Source: Triglochin maritima | Lineage: Eukaryota; Streptophyta; Magnoliopsida; Alismatales; Juncaginaceae | Length of the DNA: 64,000 nt | Reading direction: 5' to 3' | NCBI GenBank assembly: GCA_963682175.1 | Contig: OY821784.1 | Span: 38,669,621 to 38,733,620, forward strand | Shown: positions 23,401 to 34,850 of the stretch, in pieces | Layout of the letters: the number at the start of each line of letters is the position of its first letter | How positions within the stretch are numbered: position 1 is the stretch's first letter | Position numbers and translations under genes: made by a program | The notes under the pieces: generated by a model | What the model was told of the DNA's origin: nothing | Databases searched by the model: none | Seen by the model: only the letters and a program-made list of their open reading frames with translations

Positions 23401-23607
23401 CTACTACAGACGCCTTACCCATGGGGAGGACGTCTACATAAGACGCCTCTCCCATTGCGTAGGCGTCTGCGTTAGACGCCTAGGCCATGGGGAGGGCGTC
23501 CTACGCAGACGCCCTCACCATGGGGGAGGCGTCTAATGCACACGCTCGGCCCAAAATTTGCCCCGCGTCAGGCTTACCTCACCCGATGCATCACCCTCGC
23601 CAGACAT
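20473..23607 (-). CDS. MULE transposase fused to a C-terminal OTU cysteine-protease domain
   Basis: Three exons: 23578-23607 (MSGEGDASGE), 21197-23186 and 20473-21092, giving 879 residues in frame. An N-terminal FAR1-like zinc fold (CGCRF...GHGHHNHRL) precedes the MULE DDE core. Catalytic candidates are Asp in CMDSTYKTNK, Asp in ITDRELG and Glu in NCRVESAHSALKEW; the CTWHINKDV motif is present. A SWIM-like CECAFLTSHGIPCAC finger follows, with the usual final His replaced by Cys. Then come an RGRPRGKS AT-hook-like motif and Gly/Ser/Arg repeats. Exon 3 encodes an OTU domain with nucleophile motif RADGNCGFRCVADV and a downstream His in SYAHYIRLEL. OTU domains are deubiquitinases; here the substrate is unknown. 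The frame was opened upstream of the visible long ORF because that ORF begins with GTG and an acceptor lies at 23187. Confidence 0.88.
23290..23560. repeat. Array of palindromes in intron 1 of the transposase gene
   Basis: At least six alternating units of the form GACGCCTNNCCCATGGGG and GGAGGCGTCT, each an imperfect palindrome centred on CCATGG-like cores. They mirror the array at 17520-17790 at the other end of the element and recur in copies B, C and D. Confidence 0.85.
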
Positions 23608-23657
23608 TTTCGTGGTGTTTTTACTGATAAATTATGAATATACAAGACCATATGCCT

Positions 23658-23667
23658 TATTTATAGA
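23658..23667 (-). promoter_or_regulatory. TATA box, transposase-OTU gene of MULE A
   Basis: TATAAATAAG on the minus strand, about 51-60 bp upstream of the ATG at 23607 and just inside the right terminal repeat. Confidence 0.55.
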
Positions 23668-23700
23668 CACGGGACGATATGGGTATTAAATATATTGTTA

Positions 23701-23763
23701 AGGGCAATTTGGTAATTTCAAGGGGCGATTTAAGTAGTTTTGGGGCGACGTTTAGTAGTTCCC
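23701..23763 (-). repeat. Right terminal inverted repeat of MULE A
   Basis: Inverted copy of 17280-17342 with about five mismatches; it ends in GTTTAGTAGTTCCC. Confidence 0.9.
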
Positions 23764-24057
23764 TTAGTTAATCACCTACACATAACTAGGTATCTAAACT
23801 AGTGAGACCCTTAATTATCCAAATTCAAATATTCCCTTCTAAATATGAGTTTTTTTGTTTGAGTACCAAACCAAAACTAAAACTGTCGTAATACATACTT
23901 TTGGGTATATTGGTATGCTACCTATTTCATACATTGAAAATTACTATCATGAACATATGTTAAGCTCCTATGATGGTTGCTGTCATGACTCATGAGACAA
24001 CCAACCAACCGTTAACTCGACCAGTTGACAAATTGACTCCAAGCATGTGCTAATACA

Positions 24058-24125
24058 CGACGTTGGATGGACAGTTAATTGTCCATCCGACGTCGGTGTT
24101 GCATGACTCCTATTGTCATGCAATA
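24058..24125. repeat. Two adjacent short hairpins
   Basis: GACGTTGGATGGACA pairs with TGTCCATCCGACGTC around a 6-base loop, with one mismatch. Immediately after, TTGCATGAC pairs with GTCATGCAA. A degenerate copy of the second unit lies near 24207. This is probably part of a decayed repeat. A 107-codon frame on the minus strand crosses it but resembles no protein I recognise. Confidence 0.6.
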
Positions 24126-24515
24126 CTATTTTTTTTAGTTTTTTAACACCTTCAGGACGAGAACATGGTTCGAATACCATTTTATTTGTTAACGGTGTTG
24201 TATGACTCACATCGTCATCAGTGTTTTTTCTTTTCCCGTTGCTCAAACTCCTTGGACTTTCTTCAACGACGTCTCCGGTGGGAAGTCCAGCGCAACTAAC
24301 TCCCATTTAGATGACCTGCGTAACATAAGCCACCCAAGTTAGGTGCATACATACCACCAAGTAATGTAAAGATGACGAGTACAACAAGTACGTACTAGCA
24401 AGCTAGGAGTACTACAGTTGATGTTTGAATATTAATTGTAGTACTTCCTTATATATATCATTAATTGACTGTACTAGCAAGCTAGGAGAGAAAGAAGGGG
24501 TTTGAGATTGTGAGG

Positions 24516-24523
24516 TATAAATA
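24516..24523 (+). promoter_or_regulatory. TATA box upstream of the candidate MIR hairpin
   Basis: TATAAATA, 76 bp before the hairpin arm. It is so close to the ATG at 24527 that the peptide frame there would start before the expected transcription start, which favours a non-coding transcript. Confidence 0.5.
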
Positions 24524-24598
24524 GAAGTGATTGAGATGGAAGAGAATGGTGTGGTTAGGAAGGATCAGAGAAGGAGTAATAGAGATGGCAGCAGCAGC

Positions 24599-24696
24599 AG
24601 CAGCAGCATGAGTGGAAGGGGCATGCAGAGGAGAGTAGTACTTTTTATGCTGTCTCAACTCTTCTGCATTCTCCCTCCACTTTTGATGCTGATGCT
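24599..24696 (+). ncRNA. Candidate microRNA precursor hairpin
   Basis: The 5' arm 24612-24633 (GTGGAAGGGGCATGCAGAGG, then AG) pairs with the 3' arm 24659-24680 (CTCTTCTGCATTCTCCCTCC, then AC). There are 20 pairs of 22, two of them G-U, and two single mismatches. The stem continues as AGCAGCATG-type pairing down to 24599/24696 after a small internal loop; the terminal loop is about 25 nt. A duplex of this length and evenness is what plant Dicer substrates look like. I do not recognise a conserved family; the 3' arm only loosely recalls miR1446. Part of the lower stem is a CAG microsatellite, so a decayed repeat remains possible. Confidence 0.45.
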
Positions 24697-25494
24697 ATCA
24701 CTCCAATGTTTTTGTTTTTTCCCCCCCTTTTTGTAATTGTTATTTTCAGATATATATATTCCTCGGATGAATTTTAAAGTTTGGCTATAAGTGTGATTTT
24801 ATTCATGAATTCCTCAAGTCCTTGCAGGTAGAGAATCCCTGGACAACCTCTTCACTGCCATTTCTCTTCCATCTTGGAGCTTCCCCTGAAATCAATTATC
24901 GCACCTAACTAACTTAACTATGAAAGATTAAAAGTGCTTTATAATGGAATAACAGTTAGCTTATAAACACGTCCGAATCCTGTAATTATAAGGAGAAAGA
25001 AGAAATTAAGCAAGGACATGCCATGACATTTTCTTCTTCTTTTATTTATCTTGTCCCAAGCGCAAGTCATATAGCTAGAATTTAATGTACTGTTATGTAA
25101 TTATTGAGAACTGAAATGCCGGTCTTTGTGGAAATTTGATGACTCAACCTCTTTGTGGGAATTAATTTGATTGGTTTGATGAATTTGATTTCTTTGGTTT
25201 GATGTCATTAGTTGTTGACTTTGGCTGTTTTATGTGGGACAAATAGTGGCTTTGTAGAAGAGACAAGACAGAGTATGACTTCAGAATTTGCTTGAGGACT
25301 TTATTAAGATCATTAATTATGATCCATATCCACAAAAGGATCACCATTAATTATAATACCAACCAAACAAAATTATTTAATTCAATTTGTACATCATCAA
25401 TCACTCGGTCCAATATGTGCACGAAATTTAGATGCAAAAAACAAATCACACCAAAACCAATCTTCAAAATTCCATATCAATCCTAATTAATTTC

Positions 25495-28400
25495 CTATCT
25501 AGGAAGGACGTCAGTTATAGTGAAGACAACATTGGTAGAAGGTGTTGGTAGTGGTCTAGGCAATAAAGCACCAACATGATATCTTGGGGTTGTTTGGTTC
25601 CAAAACCATGGCTTATTTGGTATTGGAATTTGAATTTCAGTTGTTTCATTGCAAAGCATGGTGTTGACACTGCATATTCTGGGTCTGTCTCCTGCAACTT
25701 CTTGCAAACATAATAGAGCTATTTGGATCAGTCTCATCGCTTCATGGTGGGAACATGAACCTCTAATCACTTCATCAACAAACTCCAGCACTTTGTTGTT
25801 ACACCAATGGTTCCATGCCTACATAAAACCAACACAAGATGTGTTAATTCTTAATACATGAATTAATTGTGATGTTTGAAATCTACTTATATATAATCTA
25901 TCATAGCTTACCTCTTCTACTAAACTAAGATGATTGGGTTCGCCTTGGGAAACCAATTTGTTCTTCTTGCCACTGATTATTTCCAACATTATCACCCCAA
26001 AGCTGAACACATCAGATTTTGTCGAGAATAACCCCTGCAGTGTGTACTCGGGAGCCATATATCCACTGCATAAATAATTAAACAAATAAGTAAATAAACC
26101 CAGGAATTAAAAGGACTACTAATCAATTTGGTTAATATAAACACTTGGTGAATTTGGAGATGCACACAACCTCATTTGCTTGTATTGTCGTACGTTATCA
26201 TCAATCTAACATATTAATTTAAACGAAGTTGTCGACACCCGAAAAGGGGAAAATTAACCTCATAATAATAAAAAGTTTACTAATTAGTAGTGTAGTTTAA
26301 TTAGACTTACAAAGTTCCCATTATTCTCCTAGTGTTGATCTCTTCCATGTCAATCTTATCTCCTCCGAAAATCCTGGCAGTTCCGAAATCTGATATCCTT
26401 GGGTTCATATCTTTGTCCAACAAAATGTTTGCAGCTTTGAGATCTCTATGAATGATGTTAAGATTGGAACCGTGATGTAGATAGATAAGTCCTTGAGCGA
26501 TACCAACGACGATGTCCACACGTTTAGGCCAGTTCAACATCTCTCTTGATTCCCTTCCTCCTACGTACGATTCATATATATCGATCGACATTAATAATGT
26601 AATGGGGTTAATTAATGTAACACGTACTCATATGAACATTAATTATATATATATTTGTTATGGATATATATATAGGTACCGAAAATGAAAGTGTCGAGGC
26701 TCTTGTTTTGCATGAACTCGTAGACCAATATTCTTTCTTGTCTTTGGATGCAACAACCAAGAAGCCTAACGAGATTCTTGTGTTGGAGGCCTGCGATGAG
26801 CTCCGCCTCGTTCATGAACTCGTGCTGCCCTTGACCCGATGTCTTCGAATTCCTCTTCACTGCTATCTCTAATCCATCTCCGAACTGTCCCTTTATTTTA
26901 AATTAGACGTACGTTCTGATAGAGTTAGCTCATCTAATTACTAATTAAGAACATCATTAATCGGTCGTCAATCTGAAGTTTTAGGATATATTTGTGTACC
27001 TTGTAGACTACACCGAATCCACCACGTCCAATCTCAGTAGAGAAGTTGTTCGTTGCCAGAGCTATGGTTTGGAAATCAAATAATGGAAGATTTTCACTCC
27101 AAATTGCACCATCACTATTTACATTCCGGAGGATCCTGGTGTCTTCTTCAATATTGGTCATTCAGCCATGTCAGAAAACAAATGTACATGATCGAACAAG
27201 ATGATCAATTTAGCTTTCAGTTGTTATCATTCAATTTTTTAATGTCTATTAACTTCTATCATTTGTAGACATGCATGCACTTAATGTAGTTAGTGCAAAC
27301 CAACCAACCATATTAATGTTTGTTTAGTCATTAGTGGGTGACCCACGTTCTCCATGTTAGATAGGCTTGGAATTATGTAGTATAATATATATATTGTAAG
27401 TGTATCTTTATTTTTGAATATAGAAAAAAAAATCGATTTTCAAATTGTTCTTGTCCATCTTCTCATCTATTTCGTCTTTGAGGAGTTGATCCCTTGCAAT
27501 TGCTGTAGAATCAGAGCTCCTAAATAAAGTAACTGCATTTCCCACTTGGGAAACAAGTAGCCGAAATAAAGAATCGAAAAGGTTACGAGGAAATTTTATA
27601 AAGGCATTTTCAATTGAAAGAAGAAGACCATATTACACTGTATTTTTAATATTTTGCTATTTGAAGATATTTAAAGGGTACTAAACTACTAATGATAATA
27701 TTTCTGATGTTGAACTGTGCCTTCTATAGTTTTGTCTTATTTAAGGCTAATACCAAATTTTAACCTATTGTCAAACATATATAAGCTTTTAACTTCAAGA
27801 ATAATGCAATATAGTGGTCAGCTTGGATGGTACATGGAAACTCAAAAAACATTAGCAAAATAACAAAATTAATTTAGAAAGCATCAATGAAATGACCCAC
27901 ACAAAGATCATTTTCCAAGAGCTACGCGCTTGATATTGACCAAATTAACTAGCTAGAAACCAAGAATTTCAACAAGAACAAGTTTGGTGAGTTACCTGTT
28001 TTAGTTGATTTCTTCCAATTCCTTCTCCAAATCAAACATCCACAGCCAACTACCACCACTAACACCACCAAGGTCGTTGTTATGCCAATTATAATCACCC
28101 TAGTCTTCTTTGGTGTGCTACCATCCCCATCACCTAACAAAATATATTCACCACATCTGAATTATGTCACATCAACTTTAAACTAATTAAACATCAGTTA
28201 ATCAAACACATGATCTATTGTCGAAATTACCATACTTGTTAGCTCTGAAGCTGGTAGTCTCAAGAACAAAACTTGACCACCCTCACCAAACATCTCAGTG
28301 TCCACAAGATCACCAAACCACATTATGCAACCATTTGGCCTAATCCCACTCTCATCTATGTAGGCAGCAGCATAGGCCATGCAAGAACAGTTGTTCTTGC

Positions 28401-29855
28401 ATTCAACCCTACACTCATCAACACTAATCCTCTTGTTAATGATGGTGTCAATGCCTGTGTCTGGTATCTTAACACCCTCCACCTTCAAAAACCCCTCTCC
28501 ATCACTGCAATTAAGCTTCTCCTTCCTCACGCATCCGTCGTTGAATTCCCTACTGACCCATGAGGTGTTGGACTTCGGCACGAACCCTTTGTAGCAACTG
28601 TACGTTGAATATATATATATATATAGTCTCACGTACATTGTTCGATCATAATGAAATTTAAATTAAGCAATATTCTACAACCAACAAAACAAAATGTACG
28701 TACGTGTCTATTACGTTTCACATAGTATTAATTAAAGCTTCAAAATAACATTATCTAATAACATAACATCAATTAATTAATTGAAATATGGTGGATGAAG
28801 TAATTAAGTCATGACCTGCAAAGCGATGGATCTTGAGTGTTGCAAAGACCATTTGGGCCACACGTAGAATAAGGATCGCATTGGCCGTCTGGTGCACTCC
28901 AGTAAGGCCTCCAACGTGGTATCTTCCTACTCCAGACGAGACGACTCGTTGTCAGATTAGGGTAAAACGCGATTCTGGCAAAAAGCCCATCTGTGATGGT
29001 GGTGAAATTGTAGTAAACAAGTGTGTCGTCGTCGACAAACTCGAACCGGAAGTCGTCGTAAGATTGAGATTCCATTCGTTGGAGACCACTAAAAAATCGA
29101 CCGTTCCACATCCCAACACGATAGAACTTTTTAACCCCATTTCTAAGTACATATAACTCGTGGGCCGACCCCTTCGAATCCATTGTATTGATGTTGCCGG
29201 ACGGAGATGGATCGGACGTTGACTTCCACGACGTGAGAGTCCAATTGCGACCTGATTTCATATCAAACCCTACCTTCATCCCTGGGAGTTGCGTGTCCGA
29301 CGGGTAATCAAAGCTTTGCCACACCACCACCTCGCCTTTCTTTATAACTAAATTCCCGGAATCCAAAAGCTTTGCTTCAATAAGTACATCATCATCACTA
29401 CAACCATTATTAATAAGATGATCACTACAAGTTGTAGTACTAGAAGTAGAGTTGGAGGAGGACCAAACAAGAGTTGGAGTCGACGTACCACCACCACCAC
29501 CACCACCACTACTACTATTTGCAAACACAACAAGTTGGGCTTGTGGTGTTAGCTTTAGGGTTGGTGTAGTGGTACTGGAGTTGTCTAATATTGGATCCTC
29601 TCTATTGGCCACCCACACCACCACTTCCGGGGAGAAGGAGTACCATATGCCAAGATACTTGCTAGGGGATGATGGAGGCGTGAAGAACCCTAGTTTGAAG
29701 ATCTTTCCATTGGATTCAAGTGTCTCACCATCTTCCATCTCTTGGGTTTGGTTGATGGTGTCTCTTGCATAGCTAGAGTTGGAGAGAAATATTATAAGTG
29801 AACATGTAATTATAACAACAATCAGAGGGAGAGAAGTGGGTGATGATATCTTCAT
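25495..29855 (-). CDS. G-type lectin S-receptor-like Ser/Thr kinase
   Basis: Eight exons give 874 in-frame residues: 28816-29855, 28236-28597, 27996-28133, 27000-27145, 26680-26890, 26311-26560, 25912-26065 and 25495-25818. A signal peptide (residues 1-30) is followed by a B-lectin domain ([17 protein letters not shown]...[31 protein letters not shown]), an S-locus glycoprotein domain, a Cys-rich [13 protein letters not shown] segment and a PAN/apple domain ([15 protein letters not shown]). A membrane helix lies near 480-505. The kinase has [10 protein letters not shown], invariant Lys in [24 protein letters not shown] and [11 protein letters not shown], so it looks active. I chose the internal Met at 29855 because it precedes the hydrophobic signal. 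Exon 4 uses a weak acceptor (ATATTGAAG) and is the least certain junction. The lectin domain carries a Gly/Ser/Thr-rich insertion encoded by ACC repeats. It likely acts as a plasma-membrane receptor in immunity or recognition; the ligand is unknown. Confidence 0.88.
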
Positions 29856-30684
29856 CACTAAATTAAGGTTCGTACGTACGTGTAGCTCAAACCATATGGT
29901 CATATATATATGTGTTCATAGTTCAAGAAAGAGAAAGATCGTGGTAGTGAGTCCAAGGCAAAACAGAATCACAAGATTTTTCAAAGATTTTTTTGCAAGA
30001 AATAAGTCTTCTTCGAAGAAGATGTAATACTCGTGGGTCTTGTTTTCCCACTTTATGTCTACAATGTTTAGGAAACAGGCATACAAATAATGCTAAAGGA
30101 AGGAATCTAAGAACTTAATTTAGCCGGGTATGTTATTATCATCATTTATTTATTCTTTTTAATATTTGTTTTCATCCATGTCAAATTGTCAAGATAAGCA
30201 TGAAAATTAAGTTTGACCTTCTAGGATAAATTATTAATGGAGACAATTAATATTATTGCCAATGTGACTTTGTGTTGTATTATTAACAATTTAATCAGCA
30301 GACATGCAAAGTCTGACTTCTTACGTAACTTCCAAAGACCGATGCTATGCAGCTGTGTTGTGTTGTTGAAGTCAACCATAACTTAGGCGACAATTTACAG
30401 GTAGAAGCAATAATTAATGTTAGCAAAAGTATGATAATCGAAGTTAGACTAGAACAATGTTGTCACTATTCAACAAACGCTGGAAATCACACGAGCAATT
30501 AATGAACAGCAAACTACAAAAGAGTCAAACATGAGGCAAATCATACGTCACAATGATTCAACGTGGTTCTATTACAACGTATAACTTAATATCCATGAGG
30601 GAAGTAATTTCTTTTCTCAGTCCCTTTTAGTAGTTTATTTATGGGTTTTTAATTTTGATATGAATTAAATAGGGAATTGATTTT
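29856..30684. other. 5' flank of the receptor kinase; no gene recognised
   Basis: AT-rich sequence holding the kinase promoter and leader. The only frame over 60 codons (plus, 29779-30027) overlaps the kinase start and has no resemblance to a known protein. Confidence 0.45.
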
Positions 30685-31959
30685 CGGTCGCTCTCTTGGA
30701 CGCGGTTCCGTGACGCTGCTGACATGAACGAGTCCAAAGCAGCAAAAGTTTTAGGTGTTTTTTTTATTTTCCCTTAGCTTAATTGACTCTCTGCCCAAGA
30801 AACCTCACATTTAAAACTTGTCACTAAAAGCTTCTCAAATCCACCTTTTAATCCATTTTGGCGCTCTATTGCTTCTGCAGACGTTCCATCTTCTAGTAAG
30901 CCTCAATCCTATGATAATCGACAGAATGACAAGCTTTCGTCTGTCTCTCTATTTCCTTCCTTCCTTCCTTTTTCCTTTTGACCGTTTGTTTCTCTCTTCT
31001 CTCTAATGCAATGGAAATTGTTTCTATGTCTTCGCAAGAAGACATGCCGTTAAACGTTCTCGAGGAGAAGATATTTTTCGTTCTTTCGAAAAAGCAAGAT
31101 CTTTTTACAATGTCTATGCAGATGCTTGTGTTTTTGGTGTTAAGCTAAGACATACTCATTACGAAGATGGTGGTGTTACCCGGGCTACGCTTACTTGTTC
31201 CAAGGAAGGCAAAACACCAACAGATCAAGGACAAGGAATAGTGAAACCTCGTTTATCGTCTAGAGTCGAGTGCACGACTCGCATCAGGGTTTCTGGAAAC
31301 CCAGCAAGAGGTTACCAGATTAACTTTGTCGATCTTAAACATAACCACGAAAAACTCATGAGAAGTAGATGCATTTTCTAAGACAGAAATGAAATGTACC
31401 TCAGGCCACGATTCCACGAATAACGTGCAATGATGCTTCCAAGATCTCGGCTGCTAAGACCATGCAATCGTTTGTCGTCGAGACTTTCAATGAGAGGGAC
31501 CTAATGTTTATGTTTTTTCCAAGGTTAGTGTGTTACAAGAAATCATCGTCCTTAATAACTCTTTTGTGCGCAGGAATGTTATAATCGAAGTCCAAAATTT
31601 GAAAATGGGACCCAACGATGCACAAACTCTTCAGAACTATTTCATTAAGATGCAGAAGATTGATTCAATATTTTTCTATGTCATGGATATGGATGACGAA
31701 GGAAGACTAAGGAACATTATCTGGGCTGACTGCCGTTCTAGAGCTGCCTATTCATACTTCGGGGATGTTGTATGTTTTGACACTACGTACACGACATGTC
31801 GTTTGCACAATTTGTAGGAGTTAATCACTATTTCGAGTCTGTGTTGCTCGGTTACGCTTTGTTGTCCTGTAAGACAACTGAAAATTACATTTGGTTGTTC
31901 CAGACGTGGTTGTCGTGCGTGGGCGGTACGTTTGAAGAGATTGTATTCTCGTATTAAGG

Positions 31960-32270
31960 GTGTTGGGCTTGTCCTTTTTAAGAACTAGATTGTCCTTTTT
32001 GCCTTTTTTACTATGTTAGTTGTCATTTTAAGACTGATTTTGCCCTTTTTAAGAATGAATTTGTCATTTTTAACCTATGGTTGTGTCTTTTTTAAGTTGT
32101 AGGATTGTCTTTTTTAAGTATGGGCGTGTCCTTTTTAAGGCTGTGTTTGTCATTTTAAAGAATGAATTTGTCATTTTTAACTTATGGTAGTGACATTTTA
32201 AAATTTGTATGATTGTCCTTTTTAAGTATGAGCGTGTCTTTTTTAACATATTTGTTTGTCCTTAAATATT
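31960..32270 (+). repeat. Degenerate ~20-22-bp tandem array, TTGTCCTTTTTAAG
   Basis: About twelve units of TTGTCNTTTTTAAGNATGAAT interrupt the FRS pseudogene between its transposase and downstream segments. The array may lie in an intron or be a later expansion. Confidence 0.75.
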
Positions 32271-33312
32271 CGTATTGTGCAGATATCCCTCCACCCGCAA
32301 TCATAATGGATCAAATGTGACGTCATTACTGTTGTTGTAAGGAATGTCTTCTCAAACGCGAGACACAGATTTTGTATATGACACATAATGAACAAAGCTC
32401 TCGTGAAGTTGCCAACGCAGTATCGCAAGCACATGTTATTTGATCTAAAATTGATTGTGTACGATTCAAAAAACCCACCAGAATTTGAGCGGAATTGGTA
32501 GAGTTTCCTTGTTGATTTTGAGCTTCAAAACAATAGTTGGCTCCAATCGATTTATGCAATCCATGAGTTTGAGTACCAGCCTTTTTGGGTGATTGCTTTT
32601 TCGCAGGAATGACTTCTACCCAAAGAAGCAAAAGTATGAATGCATTTTTCGACAAGTACTTAACCTCTAAGACCACCCTTAAACAGTTTGTTCAACAATA
32701 CGAACTCGCTCTCCGTCACAAGTACGAGAAGAAAACTCAATCAGATTTTGATTGTCTTCATAAGACCCCCAATTGATTTCAATATATCCTTCGAGAGGCA
32801 AATCAACAAGTTGTATACCGTAGGGGTTTTCAAGAAAGTCCAGTTAGAAAGATGATATACTGCGAACTAACCGAGGAGTTCCAATCGTGAGGCGATGCAT
32901 TACAATGTAACTGCGAACTAGCTGCATTCTTAGGAGGGTACATAGGGACTGGTGAACAACTATTATCAAAATGTTTCCTTGTACAAAGCAAAAGTCTGAC
33001 ATTCACATGTGATTGTAGAATGTTTCAGCACGTTGGTCTTCTGTGTTGCCACGTGTTTGTTGTATTTGCACGAGTAGATCCTAATGCATTGCTCCCGCCG
33101 TCTTACATCATTAATCGATGGCGGAAGGATATTCGTCGGAGCTATCGATATCAAATGTACCAAGACGATGGCGTAATGGAGAAGAATGTGCTGCGTCGTC
33201 ATGCCGACATAATAGGTCTTGTTTTTTGGATCGCACAGGAAGCATTCATTTCCCACGAAAGGTATCTTAAGGTCGTGAAGTGTATCGAGTGGCTAAGGTC
33301 ACCTATGAACAT

Positions 33313-34845
33313 TGTTGGCTTTTTGGCCTTAATCTTATGTTTTGATGATTTAATCAACCTAATCTTAATTAGAGTAGCACACACTATGCATTGCATATAT
33401 ATTGTATTGTGCTAACCTCTACAGGTGATCAAGACTCAAGAAACAAGGAAATGAAGTCAAGACATGTAATTAAAGCTAAATCGAAGACATGTAATCTTAA
33501 TTTTTTTGAGTCTTAGGAACAAAGTGTAATTGAGCATACTTGATCTAAAATCAACTTAATCACACACTAGGTTCCCTATAGAAGTCACACACAAAATTTC
33601 ACATTATTTGGACTTCAATAGATCACCCAAACTTAGACCGGAAAACACCAAAACCTGAATTGCAAAAGTCTACCCACATTCGGTCGACCGCAACGTGCCG
33701 TTCGGTCGACCGGATGATCAATTAATCATGTTTGTGTTTCCCTGTCTAGTTTCGGTCGACCGCACCATATCTTTCGGTCGACCGTCAGATCATATTTTCT
33801 CGACCGTTACTTTTGTCGTATATACCCAACGGTCGTATTCGTATTAAACCAAAAATACCCCAAATGTATTTCATGTATCGGTCGACCGAGGACCACGATC
33901 GGTCGACCGTTGGTTCATCACTTGACAAACCCAAAGTGCCTGTCCATAATCGGTCGACCGCCAAAACCAGTTTCGGTCGACCGTTTAACCTTGTCAAAAT
34001 CCCCTGCTATCGGTCAACACAATTTCGTTCGACCGATCCATTTTTCCCTCTACCGAAACGCTTGTTCGGTCGACCGGTAATCTTGTTCGGTCGACCGTTT
34101 TCTTAATTGACTTAAGTGTTCAGTCGACCGATTCATATTTCGGTCGACCGTATCCCTATCGAACCCAAGCGTTCGGTCGACCGTTGCACCTTTTCGGTCG
34201 ACCGTTTCTGGACAGATTTGCAGCCCGATTTTCTGCTTTGTGTTCTTTGCACAATATCCAACCAAATCTTGTCCCAACGGATCTATTCTCTCTAATGCTT
34301 ATAAATAGAGTTGTAAAACACATTTTAACACAACTCTCCCACTACAAACTTGTCCCAAACTTTAGAGAGAATTCCATACACTCCAAACCTCAAATCTCCA
34401 CACTTAATCATATTTCCAATCTCATTCAAGTGTGCTCAAAGTTTAGAGAGTGTGTTCCACTCAAGTTACATTTGCTGTCAAGAAAGTAAAGGCTCCGGTG
34501 AAAGCCCGAAGCATCCTTCTCGGATTGTGAGAGGAAGATTCCAAGCTCGGTGAGGGTTGTTCGCGAGTTTGACGGTTGTAAGGCGTTGTCTCCCGGCCCG
34601 GAACGGGGAGCGGATAGTGAAGTCGTAGGCGGAGCTCGGTGATCCGAGCGGAGCTTGCAAGAGAGGATTAGGACCCGGGTGGGGTGCCGAACCTCTATAA
34701 AAATCGACCTGACTTCTTGTGGTTTGCATATTTCCTACACTTGCTTGTTTTGTTTTAAATTTCCGCTGCGCATATCGATTGCTTAAACAAGTAGGTGATT
34801 AGATTAAAAGGTGATTAGTGAACCCATAACCCACACGATCCTACA
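33313..34845 (+). mobile_element. Solo LTR (1533 bp) with 5-bp target duplication
   Basis: It begins TGTTGGCTTTTTGGCC and ends GATCCTACA. The exact duplication AACAT lies on both sides (33308-33312 and 34846-34850), and no internal retrotransposon genes are present: the product of LTR-LTR recombination. The start resembles LTRs of plant Ty1-copia SIRE-type elements (TGTTGG...TTTTGATGAT), as does the block around GGTTCGGC/CCTACG, but the class is inferred. A TATA box (TTATAAATAGAG, about 34299) would start R. Upstream, the U3 holds at least thirteen perfect CGGTCGACCG palindromes (33680-34205). Confidence 0.9.
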
Positions 34846-34850
34846 AACAT

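Larger units (their letters stand above)
17280..23763. mobile_element. Complete-looking 6.5-kb Mutator-like element (copy A)
   Basis: Terminal inverted repeats of about 63 bp (17280-17342 and 23701-23763) differ at about five positions. The flanks carry TTAGTTTA (17272-17279) and TTAGTTAA (23764-23771), a 7-of-8 match consistent with an aged MULE target duplication. Each end has a TATA box and a first exon just inside the repeat, driving two convergent genes: a PMD protein from the left and a transposase-OTU fusion from the right. No stop or frameshift was seen in either spliced model, so the element could still be autonomous. Each first intron contains a GC-rich palindromic array. Confidence 0.9.

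Noticed and set aside
24527..24736. 69-codon peptide frame with a hydrophobic C terminus
   Set aside because: Its ATG is only about 4 bp after a TATA box, before the expected transcription start, and it matches no small-peptide family I know; the hairpin reading was preferred.
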